Shown piece after piece: positions 37,643 to 46,680 of a stretch of DNA of 64,000 nucleotides. Each line of letters opens with the position of its first letter. The first letter of the stretch is position 1. A program made the translations under genes and the position numbers. This DNA comes from Herbaspirillum sp. SJZ107 (GTDB taxonomy: Bacteria > Pseudomonadota > Gammaproteobacteria > Burkholderiales > Burkholderiaceae_D): positions 248,001 through 312,000 of the forward strand of contig NZ_VFNH01000002.1 of the NCBI RefSeq assembly GCF_006715485.1, written 5' to 3'. The notes beneath the pieces were generated by a model. It was not told the origin of the DNA, ran no database searches, and saw only the letters and a program-made list of their open reading frames with translations.

Positions 37643-39688
37643 ATGCTCCGGCGCCGCTCGATCCGCGAAAAGCTGGTCACGATCGTGATGTCGACCACGC
37701 TTGCCGCACTGGTGGTGTCGGTCGGCACCGTGGTGGCCTACGACCTGCGCAGCTACCAGCGTTCGCTGCAGAACGACATGGCGACCCAGGCCGAGCTGGT
37801 CGGGCACATGACCTCGGCCGCGCTGGCCTTCGACGACCCGCGCCTGGCCCGCGAAAACCTGGCGCTGCTGCGCACCCGGCCTTCGCTGCGCGCCGCCGCA
37901 CTGTACGACGAGCAGGGCAGCCTGTTCGCCTGGTATGTGGCGCCGGGCGAGCGCGCCGTCTTCCCGCCTGCGCCGCGCAAGGAAGGCCGCGGCAAGGAGG
38001 GCGGCGACCTGGTGCTGTACACGCCGATCCGGGAAAACGGCGAGGTGCTCGGCACCGTCTACCTGCGTTCCGAAAACCTGCTGGTCGAGCGCATGCGCGA
38101 CTATCTGTTGATCGCGGCCCTGGTCACCCTGCTGGCGCTGCTGACCGCGTGGCTGCTGGTGCGCCGCCTCGGCCACACCATCACCACGCCGATCGACGCC
38201 ATCACCAGTATCGCGCGCGAGGTGGTGGCGACGCGCGACTATTCGCGGCGCGCGCCGCGCATCAGCGAGGACGAGGCGGCCGACCTGGTCGACTCCTTCA
38301 ATGCGATGCTGGCCGAGATCGAACTGCGTACCCGCGCGCTGGAAAGTTCGAACCGCGAAATCGCGCGCGAAGCCCAGGAACGCGCCCGCGCGCGCCAGGA
38401 AGTGATGCGCCTGAACGAGCAGCTCGAGGGGCGCGTGCACGAGCGCACCATGCAGCTGGAATTGGCCAATTCCGAACTCGAGCTGGCGATCGAGGAAGCG
38501 CGCGCCGCCAACCAGGCCAAGTCGGCCTTCTTGTCGGCGATGAGCCATGAATTGCGCACCCCGCTGAACGCGATCCTCGGCTTTGCCCAGATCCTGTCCT
38601 CGAATGCGATGCCGACCACGCCGGAGCAGAAGCTGGAGTTCTCGAACCATATCCTGAAGTCCGGGCGCCACCTGCTCACCCTGATCAACGAGATCCTCGA
38701 CCTGGCGAAGGTCGAGGCGGGCGCGCTGACGCTGTCGATGGAAGCGGTCGGGCTGGGCGACATGCTGGCCGAATGCCGCACCATGATCGAGCCGCTGGCA
38801 GCGAAGCGCGGCATCCGCGTGCTGTTCCCGGACGGCTGCCTCGACGTCCAGCTACGCGCCGACCGTACCCGCCTCAAGCAGGTACTATTGAACCTGTTGT
38901 CGAACGCGGTCAAGTACAATCGGGACGGCGGGGCGGTGGTGCTCGACTGTATCGATGCCGGGCCGCAGCGCCTGCGCCTGTCGGTGCGCGATACCGGCAT
39001 GGGCCTGGATCCGGGCCAGGTGGCGGCGCTGTTCCAGCCCTTCAACCGGCTGGGCCAGGAAGGCGGCACCCAGGAAGGCACCGGCATCGGCCTGGTCGTC
39101 ACGCGCCGCCTGGTCGAGCTGATGGGCGGCGAGATCGGCGTCACCAGCAGCCCGGGCGTGGGCAGCGTGTTCTGGATCGAGCTGGGCCTGCAGCCGGCGG
39201 CTGCGCCGGCGCCGGCGCAGCCCGAGGAAGGGGCGCAGCAGGGCGCGCCGGCCGGCGCGGCGCCGCCGCAGGCGGACGGCGCACCCCACCTGCTGCTGTA
39301 TATCGAGGATAATCCGGCCAACCTGAAGCTGGTGCAGGAAATCGTGCGCTTCCGCCCCGACCTGCGCCTGCTGTCGGCGCCGGACGGCCATGTCGGCCTG
39401 TCGCTGGCGCGCAGCCAGCCTCCGGAGGTGATCCTGATGGACCTGAACCTGCCTGGCATGAGCGGTTTCGAGGTGCTGGCACAGCTGCGGCGCGACCCGG
39501 CCACGCGCGCCATTCCGGTGATCGCGCTGACCGCCAACGCCATGCCGCACGACGTCGAGCGCGGCCTGGCCGCCGGGTTCGACCGTTACCTGACCAAACC
39601 GATCGAGATCGGCAAATTCAACGAGGCCATCGACGGCGTGCTGGCCCAGCGCCGCACCCGCATCGATGTGACGAGGACCGTTTCATGA
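37643..39688 (+). CDS. Hybrid sensor histidine kinase with receiver domain
   Basis: A 681-residue membrane kinase. One helix (about 14-36) and another (about 150-172) flank a periplasmic domain of the CHASE8-like type (about 37-150). HAMP, a coiled coil, HisKA with phospho-His302 in MSHELRTPLNAILGF, and an ATPase domain with N, G1 and G2 boxes (LLSNAVKYN, DTGMGLD, GTGIGL) follow. A Pro/Ala linker leads to a receiver with phospho-Asp600 in LMDLNLPG. The start at 37643 is the first ATG giving the membrane anchor. It overlaps the next signalling gene by 4 bp (ATGA), so the receiver pair probably belongs to one pathway. The signal is unknown. Confidence 0.92.
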   Translation: MLRRRSIREKLVTIVMSTTLAALVVSVGTVVAYDLRSYQRSLQNDMATQAELVGHMTSAALAFDDPRLARENLALLRTRPSLRAAALYDEQGSLFAWYVAPGERAVFPPAPRKEGRGKEGGDLVLYTPIRENGEVLGTVYLRSENLLVERMRDYLLIAALVTLLALLTAWLLVRRLGHTITTPIDAITSIAREVVATRDYSRRAPRISEDEAADLVDSFNAMLAEIELRTRALESSNREIAREAQERARARQEVMRLNEQLEGRVHERTMQLELANSELELAIEEARAANQAKSAFLSAMSHELRTPLNAILGFAQILSSNAMPTTPEQKLEFSNHILKSGRHLLTLINEILDLAKVEAGALTLSMEAVGLGDMLAECRTMIEPLAAKRGIRVLFPDGCLDVQLRADRTRLKQVLLNLLSNAVKYNRDGGAVVLDCIDAGPQRLRLSVRDTGMGLDPGQVAALFQPFNRLGQEGGTQEGTGIGLVVTRRLVELMGGEIGVTSSPGVGSVFWIELGLQPAAAPAPAQPEEGAQQGAPAGAAPPQADGAPHLLLYIEDNPANLKLVQEIVRFRPDLRLLSAPDGHVGLSLARSQPPEVILMDLNLPGMSGFEVLAQLRRDPATRAIPVIALTANAMPHDVERGLAAGFDRYLTKPIEIGKFNEAIDGVLAQRRTRIDVTRTVS

Positions 39689-42261
39689 TTTCGCAATCCG
39701 ACATCCGCCGCGCGCGCATCCTGATCGTCGACGACGAGCCGGTCAACGTGCAGCTGCTCGAATTCCTGCTCAAGACCACCGGCTACGAGCAGGTGTCGAG
39801 CACCACCGACCCGCGCCAGGTGGCGACCCTGCACCTGCAGCACGGCTACGACCTGATCATCCTCGACCTGCAGATGCCGCACATGGACGGCTTCCAGGTG
39901 ATGGAAGCGCTCAAGCCGATGGAGCGCGAGTCGTGGCTGCCGGTACTGGTGGTGACGGCCGAACCGGATAAAAAGCTGGCGGCGCTGGAAGCCGGCGCGC
40001 GCGACTTCATCGGCAAGCCCTTCGACACGGTCGAGGTCATGACGCGCATCCGCAACCTGCTCGAAGTGCGCCTGCTGCACCGCGAGTCGCGCGAGCACGG
40101 CGCGCGGCTGGAACGCAAGGTACGCGAACGCACCGGCGAGCTGCAGCGCTTCCGCGGCGCGATGGACGCCACTGCCGACGCCATCTTCCTGGTCGATGCC
40201 CACCACATGTCGATGATCGACGTCAGCGACGGCGCCTGCCGCATGCTCGGCTTTTCGCGCGAGGCGCTGCTGCGCATCGAACCGGTGGCGCTGGGCCTGG
40301 CCGAACGGGCCCAGCTCGAGCGCTATGCCGACCCGGCCTCGGCGCCGCGCGAGCACGACATCGTCGAGACCGAATTGCTGCGCTCGGACGGGCAGGGCGC
40401 GGTGCCGGTCGAGATCAGCTGGAAGCTGCAGCAGCTGGACGGCATGCGCATGCTGATCGCGGTGGCACGCGACATCAGCGAGCGTATCCACGCCGCCCAG
40501 CGCCTGAAGCACATGTCGAACTACGACAGCCTGACCGGCCTGCCCAACCGGACGCTGTTCTTCCAGACCCTGCGCGACGCGATCGAACTGGCGCAGGACA
40601 AGAGCTGGCGCATCGCGGTGCTGTTCATCACGCTCGACCGCTTCAAGATCATCAACGATTCATTGGGGCCGGCGCTGGGCGACGAATTGCTGCGCCAGTT
40701 CAGTACCCGCCTGGTGCGCAGCATCCGCCTGCGCGACAGCGTCGGCCGCCTCGGCGGCGACGAGTTCGCGCTGATTCTCACCATGACGCGCGAGCAGAAC
40801 GGCGAAGAAGCGGTGGCGGTCGCCAACGACGTGCGCGAAGTGCTGCGCACGCCCTTCGACCTGCACGGCAAGCAGGCCCTGCTCACCGCCAGCATCGGCA
40901 TCGCGATGTACCCGGACGATGCCGTCGATCCCGGCACCCTGGTGAAATATGCCGACGTCGCCATGGTGCGCGCCAAGGAAGCGGGCCGCGACGGCTTCCG
41001 CTTCTTCACATCCGGCATGAACGTGCAGGTGCTGGCGCGGCTCGACCTCGAGCTGGCCCTGCGCGGCGCGCTGGACGGCGCGCAGTTCGAGCTGCATTAC
41101 CAGCCCAAGCTCGATCTCAACACCGGCCGCATCAGCGGGGTCGAGGCACTGCTGCGCTGGCGCCGTCCCGGCTTCGGCCTGGTCTACCCGGCCGAATTCG
41201 TGCCGGTCATGGAAGACACCGGCATGGTGGTGCGCGTCGGCGCCTGGATCATCGACGAGGCCTGCCGCCAGATCGCGGCCTGGAATGCGCAGGGCGTGCG
41301 CGACGTGCGGGTGGCGGTCAACGTCTCCAGCCGCCAGTTCGTCGAGGGCGACCTGGAAGGCGACATCCGCAACGCCCTGGCGCGCCACGACGTCGATCCG
41401 GGATCGCTCGAACTGGAGCTGACCGAGAGCGCGCTGATGAGCAATGCCGAGCACACGATCCAGGTGCTGGGCAGCCTGAAGGCGCTGGGCATCCGCATCG
41501 CGATCGACGATTTCGGCACCGGCTATTCGAGCCTGGCCTACCTGAAGCGCTTCCCGATCGACAAGCTGAAGATCGACATCGCCTTCGTGCGCGACATCAC
41601 GACCAACCCGGACGACGCGGCGATCGCGCTGGCCATCATCAGCATGGCGCACAGCCTGCACATGCAGGTGATCGCGGAAGGGGTGGAGTCGCGCGCCCAG
41701 ATGGCGCTGCTGCGGCGCCACCGCTGCGACGAGATCCAGGGCTTCCACTTCGCGCGCGCGCTGCCGCCTGCCGAGCTGGCGAAGCTGGTGCTGGAAAACC
41801 GCGCCCAGCCGAGCCGCCCGGCGGCGGACGACCGCAACATGCAGACGCTGCTGGTGGTGGACGACGACGTCAACGTGCTGCAGTCGCTGCACCGCCTGTT
41901 CCGGCGCGATAACTACCGGGTGCTGACGGCGGCCTCGCCGGCCGAGGCCTTCGATTTGCTGGCGATGCATCCGGTGCAGGTGATCCTGTGCGACCAGCGC
42001 ATGCCGGTGATGAACGGCACCGAGTTCCTGAGCAAGGTGAAGGAGATGTACCCGGACACGATCCGCATCATCCTGTCGGGTGACACGGGCGTCGAGACCG
42101 TGCTCGACTCGATCAACCGCGGCGCGATCTACCGCTTTTATACGAAGCCGTGGCACGATGCCGAGCTGCGCGACAATGTGCGGCTGGCGTTCCGCGAATA
42201 CTGGCTGACGCACGGGCCCTACGACGACCGCAAGAAGCCGCGCAACGACGAGGCGGCGTAG
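39685..42261 (+). CDS. Two-receiver c-di-GMP protein: REC-PAS-GGDEF-EAL-REC
   Basis: An 858-residue soluble protein. An N-terminal receiver (Asp61 in LIILDLQMP) is followed by a coiled coil, a PAS domain (about 155-280), a GGDEF domain with intact GGDEF at 357-361 and an inhibitory RxxD site (RLRD) five residues before it, an EAL domain with EAL at 487-489, DDFGTGYSSL and EGVE, and a second receiver at the C-terminus (Asp770 in VILCDQRMP). Both cyclase and phosphodiesterase motifs look intact, so it could make and degrade c-di-GMP; net activity cannot be read. Its start overlaps the hybrid kinase gene, the probable phosphodonor. The stop codon lies inside a palindromic repeat. Confidence 0.93.
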   Translation: MISQSDIRRARILIVDDEPVNVQLLEFLLKTTGYEQVSSTTDPRQVATLHLQHGYDLIILDLQMPHMDGFQVMEALKPMERESWLPVLVVTAEPDKKLAALEAGARDFIGKPFDTVEVMTRIRNLLEVRLLHRESREHGARLERKVRERTGELQRFRGAMDATADAIFLVDAHHMSMIDVSDGACRMLGFSREALLRIEPVALGLAERAQLERYADPASAPREHDIVETELLRSDGQGAVPVEISWKLQQLDGMRMLIAVARDISERIHAAQRLKHMSNYDSLTGLPNRTLFFQTLRDAIELAQDKSWRIAVLFITLDRFKIINDSLGPALGDELLRQFSTRLVRSIRLRDSVGRLGGDEFALILTMTREQNGEEAVAVANDVREVLRTPFDLHGKQALLTASIGIAMYPDDAVDPGTLVKYADVAMVRAKEAGRDGFRFFTSGMNVQVLARLDLELALRGALDGAQFELHYQPKLDLNTGRISGVEALLRWRRPGFGLVYPAEFVPVMEDTGMVVRVGAWIIDEACRQIAAWNAQGVRDVRVAVNVSSRQFVEGDLEGDIRNALARHDVDPGSLELELTESALMSNAEHTIQVLGSLKALGIRIAIDDFGTGYSSLAYLKRFPIDKLKIDIAFVRDITTNPDDAAIALAIISMAHSLHMQVIAEGVESRAQMALLRRHRCDEIQGFHFARALPPAELAKLVLENRAQPSRPAADDRNMQTLLVVDDDVNVLQSLHRLFRRDNYRVLTAASPAEAFDLLAMHPVQVILCDQRMPVMNGTEFLSKVKEMYPDTIRIILSGDTGVETVLDSINRGAIYRFYTKPWHDAELRDNVRLAFREYWLTHGPYDDRKKPRNDEAA

Positions 42262-42300
42262 GGTGGACGCGGACGGCTAGTCGGCTTTGCCGTCCACGCG
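42258..42300. repeat. GTAGGGTGG-type palindrome, copy 3
   Basis: GTAGGGTGGACG begins at 42258 and includes the stop codon of the preceding gene. GGACGGC (42271-42277) pairs with GCCGTCC (42289-42295). It lies between two convergent genes and is related to the elements at 31666 and 33116. Confidence 0.5.
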
Positions 42301-42301
42301 T

Positions 42302-43276
42302 TCAACTATCGGTGAAATGGTCCCAGCCCTGCAGCGTCATGTTCAACGGTAGGCCGGCGCCATCGGCCAGGCGCAAGCCGGGCGCGGCCTCGATCCGGCC
42401 GACCCGCGTCACCGCCGTCCCGCACTGCGCGCCGGCGGCCACTATCGCCTCCCGGTTGGCCGCCGGCGCCGTGAAGCACAGCTCGTAATCGTCGCCGCCG
42501 GCTGCCGTGAAACGGCGCCGCAAGCCGGGCGCCTGCCGTGCCAGCACCGGCCCGGCCGGCAGGGCATCCACGTCCAGCAGCGCACCCACCTTCGAGGCCG
42601 CCAGGATATGCCCGAGGTCGCCCACCAGACCGTCCGAGATGTCGAGCGCGGCATGCGCCAGCCGCCCTTCGGCCAGCAGCCGGCCCAGCGCCACGCGCGG
42701 CGTCGGCGCGTGCAGGCGCGTTGCCGCCTGCGCCTGGGCATCGGCATCCAGCGCGATCTCGCCGAGGCAGCCGGCCAGCGCCAGCCGTGCATCGCCCAGC
42801 GTGCCGGAAATCCAGATGTCGTCGCCGACGCAGGCGGCATCGCGCCGCAGCGCCTGGCCGGGCGCCAGTTCGCCGAAGATGGTGATGCAGATGTTGAGTG
42901 GCCCCTTGGTGGTGTCGCCGCCGACCAGCTCGCAGCCGTGGGCGTCGGCCAGCGCGAACAGCCCGCGCGAAAAGCCGTCGAGCCAGGCCGGGTCGGCCGC
43001 CGGCAGCGCCAGCGCCAGCGTGAAGCCGAGCGGCACGGCGCCCATCGCCGCCAGGTCGGACAGGTTCACCGCCAGCGATTTGTGACCGAGCCGGAAGGGG
43101 TCGGCGCCGGCAAAGAAGTGACGGTCCTCGACCAGCATGTCGGACGAGACGGCCAGCAGCTTGCCGGGGGAGGGCGCGAGCAGGGCGCAGTCGTCGCCGA
43201 TGCCGAGGACGGTGCGGTCCGATGCGGGCCGGGCGCGCTGGAAATACTGCTTGATGAGATCGAATTCGGAGAGCAT
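42302..43276 (-). CDS. thiL: Thiamine-monophosphate kinase
   Basis: A 324-residue cytoplasmic enzyme of the PurM-like ATP superfamily that phosphorylates thiamine monophosphate to the active cofactor thiamine diphosphate. Marks: GIGDDCALLAPSPG and SSDMLVEDRHFF at the N-terminus, SLAVNLSDLAAMGA, GGDTTKGPLNI and ALDISDGLVGDLGHI. Normal length. No thiamine riboswitch or other thi genes are visible nearby. Confidence 0.95.
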   Translation of the reverse strand: MLSEFDLIKQYFQRARPASDRTVLGIGDDCALLAPSPGKLLAVSSDMLVEDRHFFAGADPFRLGHKSLAVNLSDLAAMGAVPLGFTLALALPAADPAWLDGFSRGLFALADAHGCELVGGDTTKGPLNICITIFGELAPGQALRRDAACVGDDIWISGTLGDARLALAGCLGEIALDADAQAQAATRLHAPTPRVALGRLLAEGRLAHAALDISDGLVGDLGHILAASKVGALLDVDALPAGPVLARQAPGLRRRFTAAGGDDYELCFTAPAANREAIVAAGAQCGTAVTRVGRIEAAPGLRLADGAGLPLNMTLQGWDHFTDS

Positions 43277-43303
43277 GCCCCGATTGTAATCGGGCCTGCC
43301 CGC

Positions 43304-44833
43304 TTACGCCGCCGTGCGGAACCCCGACGGCAGCACGCCCGCCAGCGCGATGCGGATGCCGGCGCTGTCGATCATGTCCGCGATGCGCAGGTAGGCATCG
43401 ACGAAGCCCGGGTGGTCGCCCAGCGCCAGTGCCGCGAACGGACTGGTGTCGAGCAGCGTCAGGGGATCGTTCGGGTCGAGCAGTGCAAGGTCGGCCTCGC
43501 CGAAGTGGGGCTCGTCCACCGCCAGCGGAGCGCCATTGCCGTCGCGTCCCATCAGGTACAGCCGGAAGCAGGCCAGCAGCAGGGCCGCGCGCGACAGGTC
43601 GGCGCCTTGTGCCAGCAGGTTCGCGATCGTCTGCGAATGGAACACCGGGATCTTGGCGGCGCCGTCGTGGGCGATGCGCAGCAGCTGGTCGGCCACGGCC
43701 GGGTTGGCGAAGCGCTTCAGCAGGGTTTCCTTGTAGGCGTGGGCCGAAACGCCGCGCGGCAGCGACAGGTAGGGGATTACGTCGCGCTCCATGAAACTGC
43801 CGAGCAGGCGCCGCAGCAGCGGGTCGTGCATCGCTTCAGGCACCGTGCGGTAGCCGCACTGCAGGGCCGGATAGGCCAGCAGCATGTGCGATGCATTCAG
43901 CATGCGTCCTTTCACGGCTTCGTGGGCATGGACTTCGTCGCTGAACACGGCGCCGGCGGCCGCCAGGTCGGGACGGCCGGCGCTGAAGCGGTCTTCCAGC
44001 ACCCATTGGGTGAAGGGTTCGGCCACCGCCGGTTGCGCATCCTCGGCCTGCAGGATCGCGGCGACGCGCTTGCGCTGCTGGTCCGAGACGCCCGGCGCGA
44101 TGCGGTCGACCATGCTGTTCGGGAAGGCGGCGTGGGTGTCGATCCAGGCCGCCAGCGCGGTGTCGAGCGTGTAGGCGTACGACAGCACGGCATGGCGCGC
44201 GGTGTCGCCGTTGCTGCGTAAATTGTCGCAGGACATGACGGTGAAGGCGGGCAGGCCGGCCGCGCGGCGCAGCGCCAGGGCGGCCACGATCAGGCCGAAT
44301 GCCGTGCGCGGCAGCTCGCCGGTCCGTGCGCAGGCGAGGTCGGCGGCGACGTCGGGATCGTCGAGGCGGAATGCGCCGCTGGTCTCGTCGATGTTGTAGC
44401 CGCCTTCGGTGATGGTCAGCGAGACGATGCGGATCGCCGGGCTGGCCAGCAGGTCGAGGACGGCGCCGGGATCGCGCGGGGCGTGCAGGTAATCGACCAT
44501 GGCGCCGACCACGCGCGTCGCGGCAGTGCCGTCGGCGGCGAATTCCGTGACCGAATACAGGCCGTCCTGGCGCGCGTAGGCATCCGCCTTGGCGCGGGCC
44601 GAGGCACTGTCGCCCAGGCCGATGCCCACGATGCCCCAGTCTTCATGGCCGGGCAGGTGCAGGCAGCGCTCGATGTAGAGCGCCTGGTGCACGCGGTGGA
44701 AATTGCCGACGCCGATATGGGCGATGCCGGCCTTGATCCGGCTGCGGTCGTAGCGCGGCAGCGTGGCGCGCGTATCGCGCGGCGGCCGGCGCAGGAAGGC
44801 GTCGGACAGGGCTGTATCGGCGGTATCACGCAT
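43304..44833 (-). CDS. Mannitol dehydrogenase family protein
   Basis: A 509-residue NAD-dependent long-chain polyol dehydrogenase (mannitol 2-dehydrogenase, arabinitol dehydrogenase and fructuronate reductase group). The N-terminal Rossmann region has IAHIGVGNFHRVHQALY. SLTITEGGYNID and SCDNLRSNGD are family marks, and the catalytic Lys, Asn and His lie in KGRMLNASHMLLAY. It should interconvert a hexitol or pentitol with its ketose; mannitol to fructose is the best guess. Its start overlaps the SemiSWEET stop by 8 bp, forming a two-gene operon opposite a ROK regulator. Confidence 0.92.
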   Translation of the reverse strand: MRDTADTALSDAFLRRPPRDTRATLPRYDRSRIKAGIAHIGVGNFHRVHQALYIERCLHLPGHEDWGIVGIGLGDSASARAKADAYARQDGLYSVTEFAADGTAATRVVGAMVDYLHAPRDPGAVLDLLASPAIRIVSLTITEGGYNIDETSGAFRLDDPDVAADLACARTGELPRTAFGLIVAALALRRAAGLPAFTVMSCDNLRSNGDTARHAVLSYAYTLDTALAAWIDTHAAFPNSMVDRIAPGVSDQQRKRVAAILQAEDAQPAVAEPFTQWVLEDRFSAGRPDLAAAGAVFSDEVHAHEAVKGRMLNASHMLLAYPALQCGYRTVPEAMHDPLLRRLLGSFMERDVIPYLSLPRGVSAHAYKETLLKRFANPAVADQLLRIAHDGAAKIPVFHSQTIANLLAQGADLSRAALLLACFRLYLMGRDGNGAPLAVDEPHFGEADLALLDPNDPLTLLDTSPFAALALGDHPGFVDAYLRIADMIDSAGIRIALAGVLPSGFRTAA

Positions 44834-45131
44834 GGACGCTCCTTGTCTGTTCCGGCTTGCTTGCCGGCGGCACGCGGTCGAAGCGCCATTTCATGACCAG
44901 CACGCTGGAAGCGAGTGCGAGCGTGATGCCATTGTTGATGGCCAGGGGCCAGGCCTGGATGATGATGCCGTAGCACAGCCACAGGAAAACACCGAAGCAG
45001 AAGGACAGGTACATCGCCAGGGAAATGCCTTTGGCGGAACGCTGGCGCCACACGAGCACCACTTGCGGAATGAAGGCGGCGGTGGTGCAGAACGCAGCCA
45101 CGTAGCCCATCAGGTCTATCGAAAATTGCAT
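44826..45131 (-). CDS. SemiSWEET (PQ-loop) sugar transporter
   Basis: A 101-residue inner-membrane protein with three helices and the PQ-loop signature FIPQVVLVWRQRSAKGIS, followed by FGVFLWLCYG. SemiSWEETs are half-size relatives of SWEET transporters; two copies form a facilitative sugar channel. AAGGGG lies 5 nt before the ATG at 45131. First gene of an operon with the polyol dehydrogenase, which suggests the pair moves and oxidises or reduces a sugar or polyol. Confidence 0.9.
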   Translation of the reverse strand: MQFSIDLMGYVAAFCTTAAFIPQVVLVWRQRSAKGISLAMYLSFCFGVFLWLCYGIIIQAWPLAINNGITLALASSVLVMKWRFDRVPPASKPEQTRSVHA

Positions 45132-45222
45132 GTCGGCCCCTTTCTCATTACATGCTTTTGGACAAGCGGCACGGTGCGGTCAGAGCGGTGATTCTTGCCT
45201 CGCCGGCGCCGGGGAAGGATAA

Positions 45223-45252
45223 ATAATAAATCAAATTGATTTATTTAGTCAA
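45223..45252 (-). promoter_or_regulatory. Promoter of the SemiSWEET-dehydrogenase operon
   Basis: On the minus strand TTGACT (45247-45252) and TATTAT (45223-45228) are 18 bp apart. The spacer is filled by a 21-bp palindrome, so a bound repressor would block RNA polymerase directly. Confidence 0.6.
45225..45245. promoter_or_regulatory. Perfect 21-bp palindrome, candidate ROK operator
   Basis: AATAAATCAA, a central A, and TTGATTTATT form a perfect palindrome. AT-rich palindromes with TTATTT/AAATAA ends resemble NagC/Mlc-type ROK operators. It lies in the shared control region of the divergent SemiSWEET operon and ROK regulator gene. Confidence 0.65.
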
Positions 45253-45265
45253 ATCGGCGTACAGT
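45236..45265 (+). promoter_or_regulatory. Promoter candidate of the ROK regulator gene
   Basis: TTGATT (45236-45241) and TACAGT (45260-45265) are 18 bp apart on the plus strand. The -35 box is one arm of the palindrome, which suggests autoregulation. Confidence 0.45.
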
Positions 45266-45308
45266 AGCCGGCTGCGATCTTCGTTCAACCTTCTTTCAAG
45301 TTCGTGCA

Positions 45309-46556
45309 ATGTCGTACTATTTTCAAACTCCAGGCGGCAGCGCCAGGGAAACGGACATCGACGGTCCGCGTACGCTCGGATCGAACCAGGTCGGCATGCG
45401 CGAACACAACGAGCGCGTCCTGCTGCAGGCGCTGCGCCTGCATGGGCCGCTTCCCAAGGCCGAGCTGGCGCGCCTGACCCATCTCAGCACGCAAACGGTG
45501 TCGGTGATCGTCGACCGCCTGCTGGAGGAGGACATGGTGATGCGCCTGGAGTCGCTGCGCGGCAAGGTCGGCCAGCCTTCTCGTCCGATCGCCCTGCGTC
45601 CCGATGCCGCGTTTTTCGTGGGCGTGCGGCTGGGACGGCGCAGCCTGGACGTGCTGCTGCTCGACTTCGTCGGGGCCCAGCGCTGGCATGCCAGCACACC
45701 GTATGCGGCGCCGGACGTGGAGGCGGTGTTTGCCCTGATCGCGCGCCAGCTCGAGGACATCCATGCCTTCCTGGGCGAGGAGGGTGCGCGCCGCCTGGCC
45801 GGCATCGGCCTGGCCGCGCCGCTCACGCTCGAAGGCTGGCAGGAGCTGCTGGGCACGGCACCTGGCAGCGCCGACGCCTGGGCGCACGTCGACATGCGCG
45901 CGCGCCTGCAGGCCATGACGCCCTTGCCGGTGGAATTTGCCAAGGACACTGCGGCGGCCTGCGTCGCCGAACTGGTGGCCGGACGCGGACGCGCACTGGA
46001 AAACTACCTGTACATCTTCATCGACGTGCTGGTCGGCGGCGGCCTGGTGATCGACGGCCAGCCGCATGGCGGACGCCACGGCAATGCGGGGGCGGTGGGC
46101 TCGATGCCGCTCGGACTGGCCGGGCGCCGCGCCGGGGCCGGCCAGTTGCTGGAGGAGGCCTCGCTGGTCACGCTGGAAAAGATGTGCGCGCAGGCCGGCC
46201 TGGCGCCGGTCGCGCTGACCGACCCCTGCATGCTGCAGGCCCCCAGGGAGGCGCTCACGCGCGCCTGGATCGCGCGCGCCGCGGACGCGATCGCGTTCGC
46301 CATCGGCGGCGCGGCCTGCGTGCTGGACCTGGAAGGCGTCATCATCGACGGTGTCGTGGCGCGCCCCTTGCTGGACGCGCTGCTGCGCGAAGTCGATGCG
46401 GCGCTGCGGTACTACGACTGGCGCGGCGTGCAGCCGCCGCGGGTACTGGCGGGTGAAACCGGACCCGACGCCAAGGTGTGGGGTGCGGCCTACCTGGCCC
46501 TGCACAGCGGCTTCGCACCGGCACACGACCTGTTCCTGAAGGCCGCGCGCAGCTGA
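45309..46556 (+). CDS. ROK family transcriptional regulator
   Basis: A 415-residue regulator of the NagC/XylR type. The N-terminal winged helix-turn-helix (about 40-95) has LPKAELARLTHLSTQTVSVIVDRLL in its recognition region. The ROK domain (about 100-400) follows. The CxCGxxGC zinc motif of sugar-kinase ROK proteins is replaced by HGNAGAVGSMPLG, so the zinc site appears lost. It is transcribed divergently from the SemiSWEET/polyol dehydrogenase operon with a shared palindrome, so it most likely represses that operon until a sugar or polyol binds. Confidence 0.9.
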   Translation: MSYYFQTPGGSARETDIDGPRTLGSNQVGMREHNERVLLQALRLHGPLPKAELARLTHLSTQTVSVIVDRLLEEDMVMRLESLRGKVGQPSRPIALRPDAAFFVGVRLGRRSLDVLLLDFVGAQRWHASTPYAAPDVEAVFALIARQLEDIHAFLGEEGARRLAGIGLAAPLTLEGWQELLGTAPGSADAWAHVDMRARLQAMTPLPVEFAKDTAAACVAELVAGRGRALENYLYIFIDVLVGGGLVIDGQPHGGRHGNAGAVGSMPLGLAGRRAGAGQLLEEASLVTLEKMCAQAGLAPVALTDPCMLQAPREALTRAWIARAADAIAFAIGGAACVLDLEGVIIDGVVARPLLDALLREVDAALRYYDWRGVQPPRVLAGETGPDAKVWGAAYLALHSGFAPAHDLFLKAARS

Positions 46557-46680
46557 AAAGATGGCGCCGGCAAGGCCGCTCATGCATGGCGCATGGCTGT
46601 CGGTAAAAATACGTAGACGGCACCCCGAACCACTCTGCTAAAATCGTAAGCCCCCAGTCAGCAAAGAAGGCCAGCGAAGC

